Shown here: piece by piece, positions 1 to 8,547 of the stretch
How the letters are laid out: every line of letters starts with the position of its first letter
How positions within the stretch are numbered: position 1 is the stretch's first letter
Source of the DNA: Clostridium_AM sp900759715
GTDB lineage: Bacteria; Bacillota; Clostridia; Clostridiales; Clostridiaceae
Reading direction: 5' to 3'
DNA length: 64,000 nt
Assembly (NCBI GenBank): GCA_900759715.1
Contig: CAAEXF010000065.1
Coordinates: forward strand, 1-64,000
Made by a program: the position numbers and the translations under genes
The notes under the pieces: generated by a model
Told to the model about the DNA's origin: nothing
Database searches by the model: none
The model's input: the letters and a program-made list of their open reading frames with translations, nothing else

Positions 1-118
1 TCAAGCACATTCAACTACAATTTTAAGTGCAAATGATGAACAGACTTTTAGAAAGCTTGGAATAGATGTAACCTGTGACCCAGAGTATCCATCAGAAAGT
101 CTTTACTATAATAATTAA
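1..118 (+). CDS. C-terminal fragment of an unidentified protein
   Basis: The window opens inside a reading frame with codons from base 2 that ends at TAA 116-118, giving 38 residues. The visible tail includes TFRKLGIDVTCDPEYPSESL. The pattern of a Thr, then LGI, then a late E-Y-P-S-E-S-L is loosely like the C-terminus of uroporphyrinogen-III synthase, but this is too little to assign a function. A strong terminator follows about 70 bases downstream, so this is the last gene of its unit. Confidence 0.6.
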   Translation, partial: QAHSTTILSANDEQTFRKLGIDVTCDPEYPSESLYYNN

Positions 119-189
119 ACCTAGTATATTATCGATTACAAGGTATTCACATATAAACTATGTAAACATAAAATTTTTAAAATAAACAT

Positions 190-240
190 ATGACACTTTC
201 AATATTATAATTTTGCATTAGTATTGAAAGTGTCATTTTA
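190..240 (+). terminator. intrinsic terminator
   Basis: A 14-bp perfect stem (191-204 with 222-235) with a 17-base loop is followed by TTTTATAT. It closes the transcript of the partial gene at the window start. Confidence 0.8.
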
Positions 241-327
241 TATGGCAGGAAAATGGATGTCTACAAAAATAATAAATATAGAGTTCCTAAGCAAAAACTA
301 AAAATCTCTTCATAATATATTTACTTT

Positions 328-365
328 AGTTAACTTTTAGTGTAAAATTACACTAAAAGTTAACT
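328..365. promoter_or_regulatory. 38-base perfect palindrome upstream of hydrolase gene
   Basis: Bases 328-344 are the exact reverse complement of 349-365, with a 4-base centre (AAAT). The centre reads GTGTAAAATTACAC. It ends 34 bases before the hydrolase start and has no following T-run. It could be a repressor operator or an mRNA hairpin; no regulator is assigned. Confidence 0.6.
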
Positions 366-399
366 TTGAATCATAAATAATGTAGGAGTAAATGATTAT

Positions 400-1095
400 A
401 TGAATAAAAAAATTGGAGTTCTTATAATACATGGGTTTGCTGGAACTATAGAGGATATTAGTCCTTTAAGTAAATTTTTATTAGATCAGGGATTTATAAC
501 AGCATGTACTAAGCTAAAAGGTCACACAGGAAATTCATCGGATCTGATTAAAACAAATTATATTGATTGGATTGATTCTGCTGAAAAAAGCTTGGTAGAG
601 CTTTTAGAACAATGTGAGAAAGTTGTTATTATTGGATTTTCTATGGGAGGGCTCATAGCAGCAAATATAGCGCTGAAGCATAAAATAGCTGGAATTATAA
701 CACTTAGCACACCAATATATCATTGGGATGTAAAAAGAATATGCTCAAATATAGTAGGGGATTTTAGAACAAAAACATTTAAAAATCTAAAGCATTATAT
801 CAAAGCAACAATTAGAATTCCTTTTTCATCTATGATAAACTTTAAGATATTATTAATAAAAACAAAACCTCTATTTAAAGAAATTAAATATCCAGTATTT
901 GTTACACAAGGGCTGCTAGATGATACGGTACATTACAAGAGTGCAGATTATATATATTCAAATGTGTCATCAGAAAAAAAGATGATTAAATACTATGATA
1001 ATTCAAATCATATTATATGCAAAAGTAATGACAAGGATGAAGTGTTTGATGATATACTTATGTTTATCCGATGTCTACCGCCACTAACATCCTAA
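400..1095 (+). CDS. alpha/beta hydrolase (carboxylesterase-like)
   Basis: A 231-residue serine hydrolase of the alpha/beta fold, similar in size to small carboxylesterases/monoacylglycerol lipases. Seen: an HGFAG oxyanion motif (residues 11-15), the nucleophile elbow GFSMGG with Ser81, an acidic residue in LLDD (173-175) and His204 in NSNH, giving a full Ser-Asp-His triad. AGGAG at about 383-387 supports the ATG at 400; an ATG at 392 is out of frame and stops at once. The last ten codons (FIRCLPPLTS) and the stop lie inside the repeat element that starts at 1063, so the natural C-terminus was probably replaced. It appears monocistronic. Substrate unknown. Confidence 0.85.
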   Translation: MNKKIGVLIIHGFAGTIEDISPLSKFLLDQGFITACTKLKGHTGNSSDLIKTNYIDWIDSAEKSLVELLEQCEKVVIIGFSMGGLIAANIALKHKIAGIITLSTPIYHWDVKRICSNIVGDFRTKTFKNLKHYIKATIRIPFSSMINFKILLIKTKPLFKEIKYPVFVTQGLLDDTVHYKSADYIYSNVSSEKKMIKYYDNSNHIICKSNDKDEVFDDILMFIRCLPPLTS

Positions 1096-1327
1096 AGCAC
1101 TCAGTGAAAGCGACTATATTCCAATCAGCACTCTGTGTAAGCGATCACCTCAAAATCATAGATTTTGGATGCCTGCTTAAGATTTGAGATATCTACCCTA
1201 AAGTTAGATATAAGTGGCGATACGACCCTGGATAACGGCTTCTAACTTTCAGCTGGAGTTTTAGTTTGTCTATTGTATGTCATTTAGGCATTTAACCTCC
1301 ACCTGAAACTAAGAATCCTGTTTATAA
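1063..1327 (+). repeat. dispersed structured repeat, family A copy 1
   Basis: It starts TTTATCCGATGTCTACCGCC and ends AAGAATCCTGTTTATA, matching the copy at 32504 at both ends and at GGATAACGGCTTCTAA in the middle. Predicted pairings: TTATCC with GGATAA; CGCCACT with AGTGGCG; and a final hairpin TTTCAGCTGGAG...CTCCACCTGAAA. A family C hairpin (about 1130-1182, TAAGCGATCACC...GCTTAAG) is inserted in the second stem. The left end overlaps the end of the hydrolase gene. Confidence 0.8.
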
Positions 1328-1386
1328 ATAATAATTTTGTCTAAATTAATAGGTAGTAATGAAAAAGCTATCATAAGGAGGAAATA

Positions 1387-1866
1387 ATGAAGAAACTAAA
1401 TATCGATTTAGAATTACTTGTACAATCATTTTCATTTAATGAGGATGATTTAGCAAAAGAATATTTGGACACTTATACAGGAGATATTATAAATGTTCCT
1501 TTCGAACTAGAGAAGGTAGTACAAGGGGAGCAGGATGAGGAGGAGCTAGAGGAGTGGCAAAGGGAATTATTAAAAGATGCCTATGCTGTAAAAAATGATG
1601 AAGAAGAACGTTATATACTAATACCTAATACTGATGAAACATATAACAATAATATAATGGTCAGCTTTACTAAGGAAATCGTATGTTCTGAAAATCTTAG
1701 AGATATGCTGTTAAATGCTTTAAGTAGTAATCAACCTGAGAGAAATTTTAAGAATATATTATTTGAGCATGAGGAAGAGTTAGTTAAATGGGAAGCTTAT
1801 GAAGAAAAAAAAGCAGAAGAATATGCTGCAAATTGGTTAAGAAAGCTAGACATAGAATTAGAGTAA
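1387..1866 (+). CDS. UPF0158 family protein
   Basis: A 159-residue acidic cytosolic protein whose start (MKKLNIDLELLVQSFSF) and following LDTYTGDIINVP segment match the UPF0158 family (function unknown). A stretch rich in Glu/Asp occurs at residues 45-55 and a second charged helix near the C-terminus (HEEELVKWEAYEEKKAEEY). AAGGAGG sits 5 bases before the ATG, a strong ribosome site. It stands alone, between repeat A copy 1 and a terminator at 1965. No catalytic motif is visible. Confidence 0.7.
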   Translation: MKKLNIDLELLVQSFSFNEDDLAKEYLDTYTGDIINVPFELEKVVQGEQDEEELEEWQRELLKDAYAVKNDEEERYILIPNTDETYNNNIMVSFTKEIVCSENLRDMLLNALSSNQPERNFKNILFEHEEELVKWEAYEEKKAEEYAANWLRKLDIELE

Positions 1867-1964
1867 GGGCAGGTAGTAATCGGATAAAAGCTTAGTTTTG
1901 TAAAAGCACAATAAAGGATTGACAAATGTCGAAATATGATGTTAATATAGGTGAGTGCGTTTTT

Positions 1965-2000
1965 ATAATGTGATTTTTTTATCACATTATTTTTTTATTT
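1965..2000 (+). terminator. intrinsic terminator after UPF0158 gene
   Basis: A 9-bp perfect stem (1965-1973 with 1982-1990) with a T-rich loop, followed by a run of six T and then ATTTT. Confidence 0.75.
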
Positions 2001-2037
2001 TAATATAGAATATATAAATCGGAAAGGATGAATAACT

Positions 2038-2838
2038 TTGTACAGTGAAGAAATTAGTAAATTAAGTGATGCAGCAATAAAAAAGGACAAGCTTTTTAAA
2101 AAGGGTAAGATGAAGTATGTAGTTTCCTCAGCTCTAGCGGGGATGTATATTGGTTTAGCAATTATATTTATTTATACAATAGGAGGAATGCTATACGCAG
2201 CACACTCACCTGCAGCAAAAATTGTTATGGGGGCTTCCTTTGGAGTAGGACTAAGCTTAGTGCTTGCCTGTGGCTCAGACCTATTTACAGGCAATACCTT
2301 AATTATGCCATTGGGAGTTTTAGAGAAAAAAGTAAACTGGAAATCGGTATGGAATATATGTGCTACTAGCTATATTGGGAATTTTATTGGATCTGTGATA
2401 ATTGCAGCTATCTTTGTAGGATCTGGTCTTGCACAGGGAGATACTGCTGAGTTTATATTAAAGGGAGCTGCAGGAAAGATGGCTCCAACCTTTATGCAAT
2501 TATTTTTCAGAGGAATAATGTGTAATATTTTAGTTTGTCTTGCAGTATGGGCTTATTACAAATTAAAAGATGAAACAGCAAAACTTATAATGATCTTTTG
2601 GTGTTTATATGCATTTATAAGCTCTGGTTTTGAACACTGTGTAGCTAATATGACATTGCTTACAATTGCATTAATGATACCACATAAGGCGAATATTTCA
2701 GTAGGAGCATATGTTCATAATTTAACTGCTGTAACACTAGGAAACATAGTGGGAGGAGCAATTTTTGTAGGACTTGCTTACTGGTATATATCTAAAGAAA
2801 AAGATGAGAGCAAAGAGAGTAATAAATCTGCAGCTTAA
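2038..2838 (+). CDS. formate/nitrite transporter family channel
   Basis: A 266-residue membrane channel of the FNT family (FocA/NirC type), which moves small monovalent anions such as formate or nitrite. About six hydrophobic segments are visible. The family signature region is present (GASFGVGLSLVLACGSDLF, residues 60-78, then TGNT), as is the later FEHCVANM motif (about 199-206). The start is TTG at 2038 with GGAAAGGA about 8 bases upstream; an ATG at 2028 is out of frame. Flanked by terminators on both sides, so monocistronic. In an anaerobe with cooS nearby, formate is a likely substrate, but this is inference. Confidence 0.9.
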   Translation: MYSEEISKLSDAAIKKDKLFKKGKMKYVVSSALAGMYIGLAIIFIYTIGGMLYAAHSPAAKIVMGASFGVGLSLVLACGSDLFTGNTLIMPLGVLEKKVNWKSVWNICATSYIGNFIGSVIIAAIFVGSGLAQGDTAEFILKGAAGKMAPTFMQLFFRGIMCNILVCLAVWAYYKLKDETAKLIMIFWCLYAFISSGFEHCVANMTLLTIALMIPHKANISVGAYVHNLTAVTLGNIVGGAIFVGLAYWYISKEKDESKESNKSAA

Positions 2839-2854
2839 GAATATATAAATTATT

Positions 2855-2899
2855 AAAAAATGGTGATAGCAATGATGGTTAGCTGTCACCATTTTTTTA
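2855..2899 (+). terminator. intrinsic terminator after FNT gene
   Basis: Stem AAAAAATGGTGATAGC pairs with GCTGTCACCATTTTTT (one G-U pair), followed by T-rich sequence. Confidence 0.85.
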
Positions 2900-3086
2900 T
2901 TATAGCAGAGGATTTGGCACTTATGAAAAATAGTTTTCTTTAAAATATAATTAAAATAGTTTTAATATTTGCATAACATTTGCCTGATAATATAAAAATG
3001 AAGTGAATGGTTATGTTAGCAGCGATAGTAAATACACAAGAAAAATTCTTAAACTTATATAATTTCAATTGAAAGGCGGAATTTTT

Positions 3087-3395
3087 ATGAGTGAAGAAGA
3101 AAAAAAATTATATAATATATTATTTCCTAATGACAATAATCCTTATCACATAAATTATGCATATTTTACAGGCGCAACTAGAAGATCTTTATTAATATTA
3201 AAATCCAAAATTAGAAACAGTTTTATAGAAGCTACCTTAGTGGAAGATGAAAAGGAGGATGGATCATTCTTTATAAGGATATTACAAAAAGATGTGGATA
3301 TATTTTTAAATATGATTAAATCTTTAAAATATAATGAAAGAAAGATACCAAATCGCTATATTAGTGAAATTAAGTTTTTATTTGGAGATAGCTAA
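3087..3395 (+). CDS. hypothetical protein, 102 residues
   Basis: A small charged protein with no recognised family. The likely start is ATG 3087 (MSEEEKKLYNIL), with AAAGGCGG about 7 bases upstream; a TTG 18 bases earlier would place the start on the ribosome site. It has no membrane segment, Cys pair or catalytic motif. The order of charged helix, Tyr/Phe-rich middle (INYAYFTGATRRSLLILKSK) and C-terminal helix suggests a small folded cytosolic protein. It has its own ribosome site between the FNT terminator and hisK and could be co-transcribed with the latter, 105 bases away. Confidence 0.6.
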   Translation: MSEEEKKLYNILFPNDNNPYHINYAYFTGATRRSLLILKSKIRNSFIEATLVEDEKEDGSFFIRILQKDVDIFLNMIKSLKYNERKIPNRYISEIKFLFGDS

Positions 3396-3500
3396 TAATA
3401 ACTCCAAAATATCATGTTTTATTTTTCAATATAACAGGAGCTAAATGTGTTAATGCTACCCTGTAGGTAAATTGGGATATTTAAATAAAGGAGGCAAAGA

Positions 3501-4349
3501 ATGAATTATTTATATGATTATCATATTCACACTACTTATTCAACTGATGGTAATAATACTATTTTTGAGGTATGCAAAAGTGCAGTAGAAAAAGGATTAA
3601 AAGAAATTGCTATAACAGATCATTTTGAGCCAACACGCGGAAATGAAAATTATTCTGAATATAAACCCAATGAATATAAATTAGAACTAGAAAAAGTAAG
3701 AGAGATATTTAATGGAAAACTTAAAATAAAAATGGGCATAGAACTTGGTCAACCACACCATTTTTTAAATAGTTCTAAGTCGATAGTTAACTCAATGCCT
3801 TATGATTATGTTATCGGCTCTGCTCATAAGCGTTCAGATGACACAGACTTTAGCGAATTTGATTATAAAAATGTGCCTCTAGAAAATGCCTGTAGTGTTT
3901 ACATTAATGAATTAAAACAGCTTGTAAGCCAGGCTGATTTTGATTGTGTAGGTCATATAGATTTAGTAAAGAGATATAGCACAGACTGTTATAAAAGAAG
4001 AGTTTCTTTGCTTACACAGCAAGAATTATTAAAAGAAGTTTTTAATATTCTTATTTTACAAGGGAAAGGTATTGAGATAAATACCTCAGGACTAAGACAG
4101 TCGCCAAAGGAAACAATGCCAGGAATAGACGTATTGAAGCTTTATCGTGAATTAGGTGGTGAGATACTGACCATAGGTTCAGATTCACACTATGCACAGG
4201 ATGTAGCTAAAGGATTAGATATAGCTATAGAAAACGCAAGAGAAGCAGGATTTAAGTACCTAACCATATTTACTAATAGAGTTCCGGAATTTATTAGGAT
4301 AAGCTATAAAAATGATTTTTACTACATGAATAACAGAAAAATTATATAG
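3501..4349 (+). CDS. hisK: histidinol-phosphatase, PHP family
   Basis: A 282-residue PHP-fold metallophosphatase of the HisK/HisJ type, hydrolysing histidinol phosphate in histidine synthesis. Metal-binding motifs are visible: YHIHTTYSTDG (residues 7-17), AITDH (38-42), Glu in GIELG, GSAHK (residues 111-115) with following Asp/Ser, VGHIDLVKRY and the C-terminal GSDSHY. The size fits the family. AAAGGAGG lies 6-7 bases before ATG 3501. No other his genes are in the window, so a general phosphoesterase role remains possible. Confidence 0.8.
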   Translation: MNYLYDYHIHTTYSTDGNNTIFEVCKSAVEKGLKEIAITDHFEPTRGNENYSEYKPNEYKLELEKVREIFNGKLKIKMGIELGQPHHFLNSSKSIVNSMPYDYVIGSAHKRSDDTDFSEFDYKNVPLENACSVYINELKQLVSQADFDCVGHIDLVKRYSTDCYKRRVSLLTQQELLKEVFNILILQGKGIEINTSGLRQSPKETMPGIDVLKLYRELGGEILTIGSDSHYAQDVAKGLDIAIENAREAGFKYLTIFTNRVPEFIRISYKNDFYYMNNRKII

Positions 4350-4536
4350 AATGCAAAGTTAGAAGTCTTGGGTATTATGTATCTAAGACTTTTGATTAAT
4401 CAGATGTTATTTGTTTTTACATAATATTTATTATGTGGAATAATATGGTTGAAAATTCGACGTATTTATTTTATACTAAAGTAGAGATATAACAAAGAGT
4501 ATAATTCTATATTTAAAGGTTGAAAGGAGTTTTACT

Positions 4537-4920
4537 ATGACAAGGAAAGCTTTTAGTGCTGAAGGTGCTGTTGCCGTTGGACCTTATTCACATGCTGTTG
4601 AATCTGGTGAACATGTATATTTTTCTGGACAAACCCCTATAAATACTGAAACTGGAAAGCTTGTAGAAGGAGATATTTCTGCACAAACTGAACAGTGTTT
4701 TAAAAATTTGTTTAATGTTTTAAAAGCTGCTAGCTTGACACCGGATGAGGTTGTAAAAGTAAATGTATTCTTAACTGACATGAACAATTTTGCAGAGATG
4801 AATAAAGTATATTCTACAAAATTTTCTACGCCATACCCTGCTAGAACCACAATTGGGGTAGCCTCACTACCTCTTGGAGCTCAAGTGGAAATTGAGATGG
4901 TTGCTCGAAGACAAAAATAA
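4537..4920 (+). CDS. ridA: RidA family enamine/imine deaminase
   Basis: A 127-residue RidA (YjgF/YER057c/UK114) protein that hydrolyses reactive 2-iminobutanoate/2-iminopropanoate released by PLP enzymes such as threonine dehydratase. It has full family length. Seen: AVGPYSHAVESGEHVYFSGQ near the N-terminus (residues 12-31), VVKVNVFLTDM in the middle, and PARTTIGVASLPLGAQVEIE near the C-terminus with the key Arg. GAAAGGAG precedes the ATG. Monocistronic, ending at a foldback repeat. A role protecting branched-chain amino acid synthesis fits the downstream ilv genes but is inferred. Confidence 0.95.
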   Translation: MTRKAFSAEGAVAVGPYSHAVESGEHVYFSGQTPINTETGKLVEGDISAQTEQCFKNLFNVLKAASLTPDEVVKVNVFLTDMNNFAEMNKVYSTKFSTPYPARTTIGVASLPLGAQVEIEMVARRQK

Positions 4921-4926
4921 GCGTAA

Positions 4927-5039
4927 AGACCGAAATTTAATCTATAGGACCAAATATGTTTCCAAGCTTTAGTCCGTTAAAAACTTTTAGTCAGCCTAAA
5001 GCTTGGAAACATGTTCCTTTGTTTAAATTAACTTTCTAG
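4927..5039. repeat. foldback repeat, family B copy 1 (internally deleted)
   Basis: ATATGTTTCCAAGCTTTAGT pairs with CTAAAGCTTGGAAACATGTT across CCGTTAAAAACTTTTAGTCA. The same core is found at 23902 and 41497, but here the central part is missing. The right end (AACTTTCTAG) abuts the stop codon of the minus-strand NlpC/P60 gene. It sits between two convergent genes and may work as a bidirectional 3' hairpin. Confidence 0.8.
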
Positions 5040-6068
5040 TTACTTTTCTGATAGCTGCATAACTCTTCGAGCTGTTAAATAATCACTTCTGTTCAATGGT
5101 GAAATTTTGATGAAATCTCCTGTATGTGGTGCATGTATATATGCTCCAAAGCCTATGTACATACCTACATGATGAGGATCTTGCTTTGTACCAAAGAAAA
5201 CTAAATCACCAGGCTTTAGCTTATCTAATGATACTTCAGTTCCATCCTTTATCTGATCATAAGTAGTCCTTCCGATATGTACCCCAAAATGTTCATATAT
5301 ATATTGAACGAAACCAGAGCAGTCAAAACCAGGTTTTGGAGAAGTTCCTCCCCATACATAAGGAGTTCCTAAAAAATCAGAAGCATAGGCTATAATATTA
5401 TCAGAAGTCAAAGTAGATTTCCCGTTTGCAAAAGCTTCAATAGATGAATCTTTTTTAATATTTTCGATATATTTAAGCGCGTCTGCCACTAGAGCTGGAT
5501 CATCGGAGTAGCCAGCAGCTTCAAATAAAAGTTTCTTTTGATCCTCTTTATCTTTATTTAACTGAGCTAACTCTTTTTCGTTATCTGCTTTTAATGAAGC
5601 TAATACTTTATCTTTAGCGATTAAAGTTTCTTTTTTGCTGCTCATTAAGTCTTTCTTATCCTTATACTTATTAATAATACTTGCATCTAAATCTACTACT
5701 CTTTTAACTGCATCCGAGTTCGAAAGTAAATCTTTAACATCTTTAGATTTAAGTAATGTATGTAAATAGCTGTCAAAACCATTTATATACATTGCTCTTA
5801 TTCTATTATTGAATAAGTCCTTTTCTTTGTTTAAATCACTTTCAACATCTTTAAGTTCCTTTTCTGTAACTTTAATATCATTTTCAGTAGCTAATATCTC
5901 TTTGTTGTTATCATCAATTTTTTTCATTACAGTTTCTATATTATTATCTAACTTTTCTATATTTATTTGTATATTCTCAATATTATTCATTGGTTCAGCA
6001 TAAACAGTACCAGTAATTAATAGTGATATTGTTAAAGTCAGAATAGACTGCTTTAAGAAAGTATTCAA
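5040..6068 (-). CDS. secreted NlpC/P60 peptidoglycan hydrolase with coiled coil
   Basis: A secreted cell-wall endopeptidase, expected to cut the D-Glu/meso-Dap type bond in peptide stems. Order: signal peptide (MNTFLKQSILTLTISLLITG..VYA), a long charged coiled coil (about residues 30-175, CwlO/PcsB-like), a short linker, then NlpC/P60 (about 220-340). Catalytic Cys250 in FDCSGF, His300 in HVGMYIG and His312 in YIHAPH are present. The longest frame begins at GTG 6077, but AGGAG overlaps that codon; TTG 6068 lies 8 bases downstream of AGGAG and begins directly at the signal peptide. Monocistronic. Confidence 0.9.
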   Translation of the reverse strand: MNTFLKQSILTLTISLLITGTVYAEPMNNIENIQINIEKLDNNIETVMKKIDDNNKEILATENDIKVTEKELKDVESDLNKEKDLFNNRIRAMYINGFDSYLHTLLKSKDVKDLLSNSDAVKRVVDLDASIINKYKDKKDLMSSKKETLIAKDKVLASLKADNEKELAQLNKDKEDQKKLLFEAAGYSDDPALVADALKYIENIKKDSSIEAFANGKSTLTSDNIIAYASDFLGTPYVWGGTSPKPGFDCSGFVQYIYEHFGVHIGRTTYDQIKDGTEVSLDKLKPGDLVFFGTKQDPHHVGMYIGFGAYIHAPHTGDFIKISPLNRSDYLTARRVMQLSEK

Positions 6069-6317
6069 TTGTATCACTCCTAAAAGATATATATATTGCT
6101 AAGTTTTTACAGAATATATTATATCATTAAGTTTGGATAAGGAAATGAATATATTGTAAATAAAAAGTTAATAATTCAATGATTTAACTGACATAGAGAT
6201 AAGTAATAAGGTAAAAGTTGGCGAAATTTGCTTTACAGGAGTATTAATGTATTGTAATATTTAGTCAAAAGAACAAAGCTATTTATCTAAAGTAAGTTTC
6301 ACTTTATGGAGGGCTTG

Positions 6318-7565
6318 ATGAAGAAAATATTGAATATAATAGCACAAAGACCAGATAGAACAGGAAGCGGAATATATCTGCAGGCTATTGTCAAAGAAGG
6401 TGATGAAAAAGAATATAGACAGGCCGTAATTGCAGGAGTGTCAGATAATGATAGTAAAATTTTTTTTAATACAAAAATAGATGTTAAATTTTATCCAGTA
6501 GTATTTGATACAAAAGAATTACCTTTTCATATTGTTGGAATGAGCGATGTAATGCCTTATGAAAGCACTAGATATAGGGATTTATCCTTTGATATGTATG
6601 AAAGATGGAAAAATGCTTTTTCAAAGGTTATAAAGAGAGCTGTTGATGAGTTTGAACCGGATATAATAATATGCCATCACTTATGGCTATTGACTTCACT
6701 GGTTGCAGAAATGTATCCAGATAAAAATATATTAGCCTTTTGCCATGGGACAGATTTAAGACAGCTGGAATGCTTTAAATATATAAATGGTGAGTTTTCT
6801 AGAGGAGTAATTAAATATGTTATAGAGAGCTGCAGCAATTTAAAGAAGATAGTTACATCTCATAACAGTGAAAAAGAGCTGGTAAAAAAGCAATATGGCA
6901 TAAGTGAAAATAATATAAAAATTGCAGGGACAGGCTTTAACCCGGATGTTTTTTACATGGATGAAAATAAGTCTCATTCCGATAAGATAAAAATAGTTTA
7001 TGCAGGAAAGCTGAGTTATTCAAAAGGAGTACCTTCTTTAATTAATTCTATAAAATTATTAGAAGATCAATATTCCAATATTGAACTCTATCTTGTAGGT
7101 TCAGGGGCAGGAATTGAGGCATCAGATATAATCAATATGTGTGAAAATTATTATGGCAATGCTAGCATACACATATTAGGGGCGATAACACAAAAAGAAT
7201 TAGCAGAGTTATTTAGACAATGTGATATATTAGTTCTTCCTTCTTTCTATGAAGGTTTACCATTGGTATTAATAGAGGCTATGGCTTGTGGATTAAAAGT
7301 AGTTTCAACAGATTTGTCTGGAGCAAGAGAATGGATGGGCAGTGCTATAAATAACAGTGGAATTATTGAATATGTGACTCTTCCGAGGTTAAAAGATATA
7401 GATGTTCCTTTTGATGAAGATCTACCGCAGTTTGAAAAGAATTTGAGTATATCAATAAGGAAACAAATGGAAAATAAATTGATAATCAGTGAGGAGCTTA
7501 AAAAATCTATAAATAAAAAGTCATGGAAAAGTGCTTTTGAAGATATAGAAAAGCTTTTTAAATAG
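6318..7565 (+). CDS. glycosyltransferase family 4 protein
   Basis: A 415-residue GT-B fold glycosyltransferase (group 1), transferring a sugar from a nucleotide donor to an unknown acceptor. Seen: the N-terminal Rossmann half with the RPDRTGSGIYLQAIV loop, the donor-half motif VYAGKLSYSKGVPSLI and the family signature FYEGLPLVLIEAMACGLKVV with the E-x7-E-type pair. ATG 6318 follows GGAGGG by 4 bases; the ATG at 6306 precedes the ribosome site. It lies close to the convergent PHP gene (24 bases between ends). No cell-envelope cluster surrounds it, so the acceptor cannot be inferred. Confidence 0.85.
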   Translation: MKKILNIIAQRPDRTGSGIYLQAIVKEGDEKEYRQAVIAGVSDNDSKIFFNTKIDVKFYPVVFDTKELPFHIVGMSDVMPYESTRYRDLSFDMYERWKNAFSKVIKRAVDEFEPDIIICHHLWLLTSLVAEMYPDKNILAFCHGTDLRQLECFKYINGEFSRGVIKYVIESCSNLKKIVTSHNSEKELVKKQYGISENNIKIAGTGFNPDVFYMDENKSHSDKIKIVYAGKLSYSKGVPSLINSIKLLEDQYSNIELYLVGSGAGIEASDIINMCENYYGNASIHILGAITQKELAELFRQCDILVLPSFYEGLPLVLIEAMACGLKVVSTDLSGAREWMGSAINNSGIIEYVTLPRLKDIDVPFDEDLPQFEKNLSISIRKQMENKLIISEELKKSINKKSWKSAFEDIEKLFK

Positions 7566-7589
7566 GAGCCTATTAGGCTCCTGCAATGC

Positions 7590-8267
7590 TTAAATGGCTT
7601 TATACATATCATAAGGTAAGTTATTAATGACTTTATTGTAAATATCTATAGATTTAAATCCATTATCCTGACGTATGGCAGGACATACATTTCCTTCTTT
7701 TATTGCATTTATAAGATCTATTTCATCTCTTATTCCATCAGGAAATACAGTAGCATATGTTCCTATCTTTTCAATAACATGTGCATCGCTAGAGCCTATA
7801 CAGGTCAGGTTAAGCTCAGTGGCTAGAGAATAGGCATATAAGTTTTGATGTGGGTCTGTACTTCCGTTGAAAGCTTCAACTCCATATAAACCTAATTCCT
7901 TTGCTTCTCTTATATAATTACCAAAGCCTCTATTGTTGTTTCTATATGGATGAGCACTTATGGCAACGCCATTGTGTGCATGAACCAATTTCAATAAATC
8001 TTTAGCATGCATCATTTCTTTAGGCCAGTCCTTTAAACCAAACACTAGCACATCTCCCTCAAAGGTTAGTATTTCAGCTCCTACTAATATTAAAAAACCT
8101 GTAGATCTTGATAGAGTATGTGCCTCTTCCATAATCTCATTACTTTCATGGTCTGTTATGCATACACCATCTAGTCCTATTTCTTTTGCTCTTTTTATTA
8201 TATCATTTAAAGATATTTCGCTATCTAAAGAATATTTACTTTCATGAATATGAGTATCAATTAACAT
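7590..8267 (-). CDS. PHP domain phosphoesterase
   Basis: A 225-residue PHP-domain protein, likely a metal-dependent phosphoesterase of the nucleoside or sugar phosphate type. Motifs: IDTHIHESKYSLDS (residues 3-16), VCITDH, Glu in GAEI, ISAHPYR and the terminal GSSDAH. ATG 8267 is chosen because GGAGG lies 5-6 bases upstream; the in-frame TTG at 8279 overlaps that site. It converges on the glycosyltransferase. It belongs to the smaller PHP group that lacks the HisK C-terminal region, so the substrate is unknown. Confidence 0.85.
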   Translation of the reverse strand: MLIDTHIHESKYSLDSEISLNDIIKRAKEIGLDGVCITDHESNEIMEEAHTLSRSTGFLILVGAEILTFEGDVLVFGLKDWPKEMMHAKDLLKLVHAHNGVAISAHPYRNNNRGFGNYIREAKELGLYGVEAFNGSTDPHQNLYAYSLATELNLTCIGSSDAHVIEKIGTYATVFPDGIRDEIDLINAIKEGNVCPAIRQDNGFKSIDIYNKVINNLPYDMYKAI

Positions 8268-8444
8268 ATAGACCTCCAAATAGTAAGATTATTGGTATAT
8301 ATAATATCATAGTATCATTTTATTAGTGTAGTTGTTGAATTATTAAATAAATTTATAGAAAACAAGATAACTATAAATTTTACTTATTTAGCAAAGTTAA
8401 AATTTAGAAAATCACTAAATAAGTTAATTAAGACTATGTATGCG

Positions 8445-8473
8445 TTGACAAGATAAAGCAAGTGTAATATTAT
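8445..8473 (+). promoter_or_regulatory. strong sigma-A promoter upstream of DUF445 gene
   Basis: TTGACA (8445-8450), a 17-base spacer, then TATTAT (8468-8473). Transcription would begin near 8480, a few bases before a hairpin with a T-run. Confidence 0.75.
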
Positions 8474-8486
8474 AACAGTAAATAAA

Positions 8487-8519
8487 CTTCACCGGGTACT
8501 ATTAAGGTGGAGCTTTTTT
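8487..8519 (+). terminator. leader hairpin with T-run
   Basis: CTTCACC pairs with GGTGGAG (one G-U pair) across a 12-base loop, followed by CTTTTTT. It begins almost at the predicted transcription start, so it may be an early attenuator, a 5' stabilising hairpin or the end of an upstream transcript. Confidence 0.6.
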
Positions 8520-8547
8520 GATGAAGATATAATATAAGGAGGAACTT

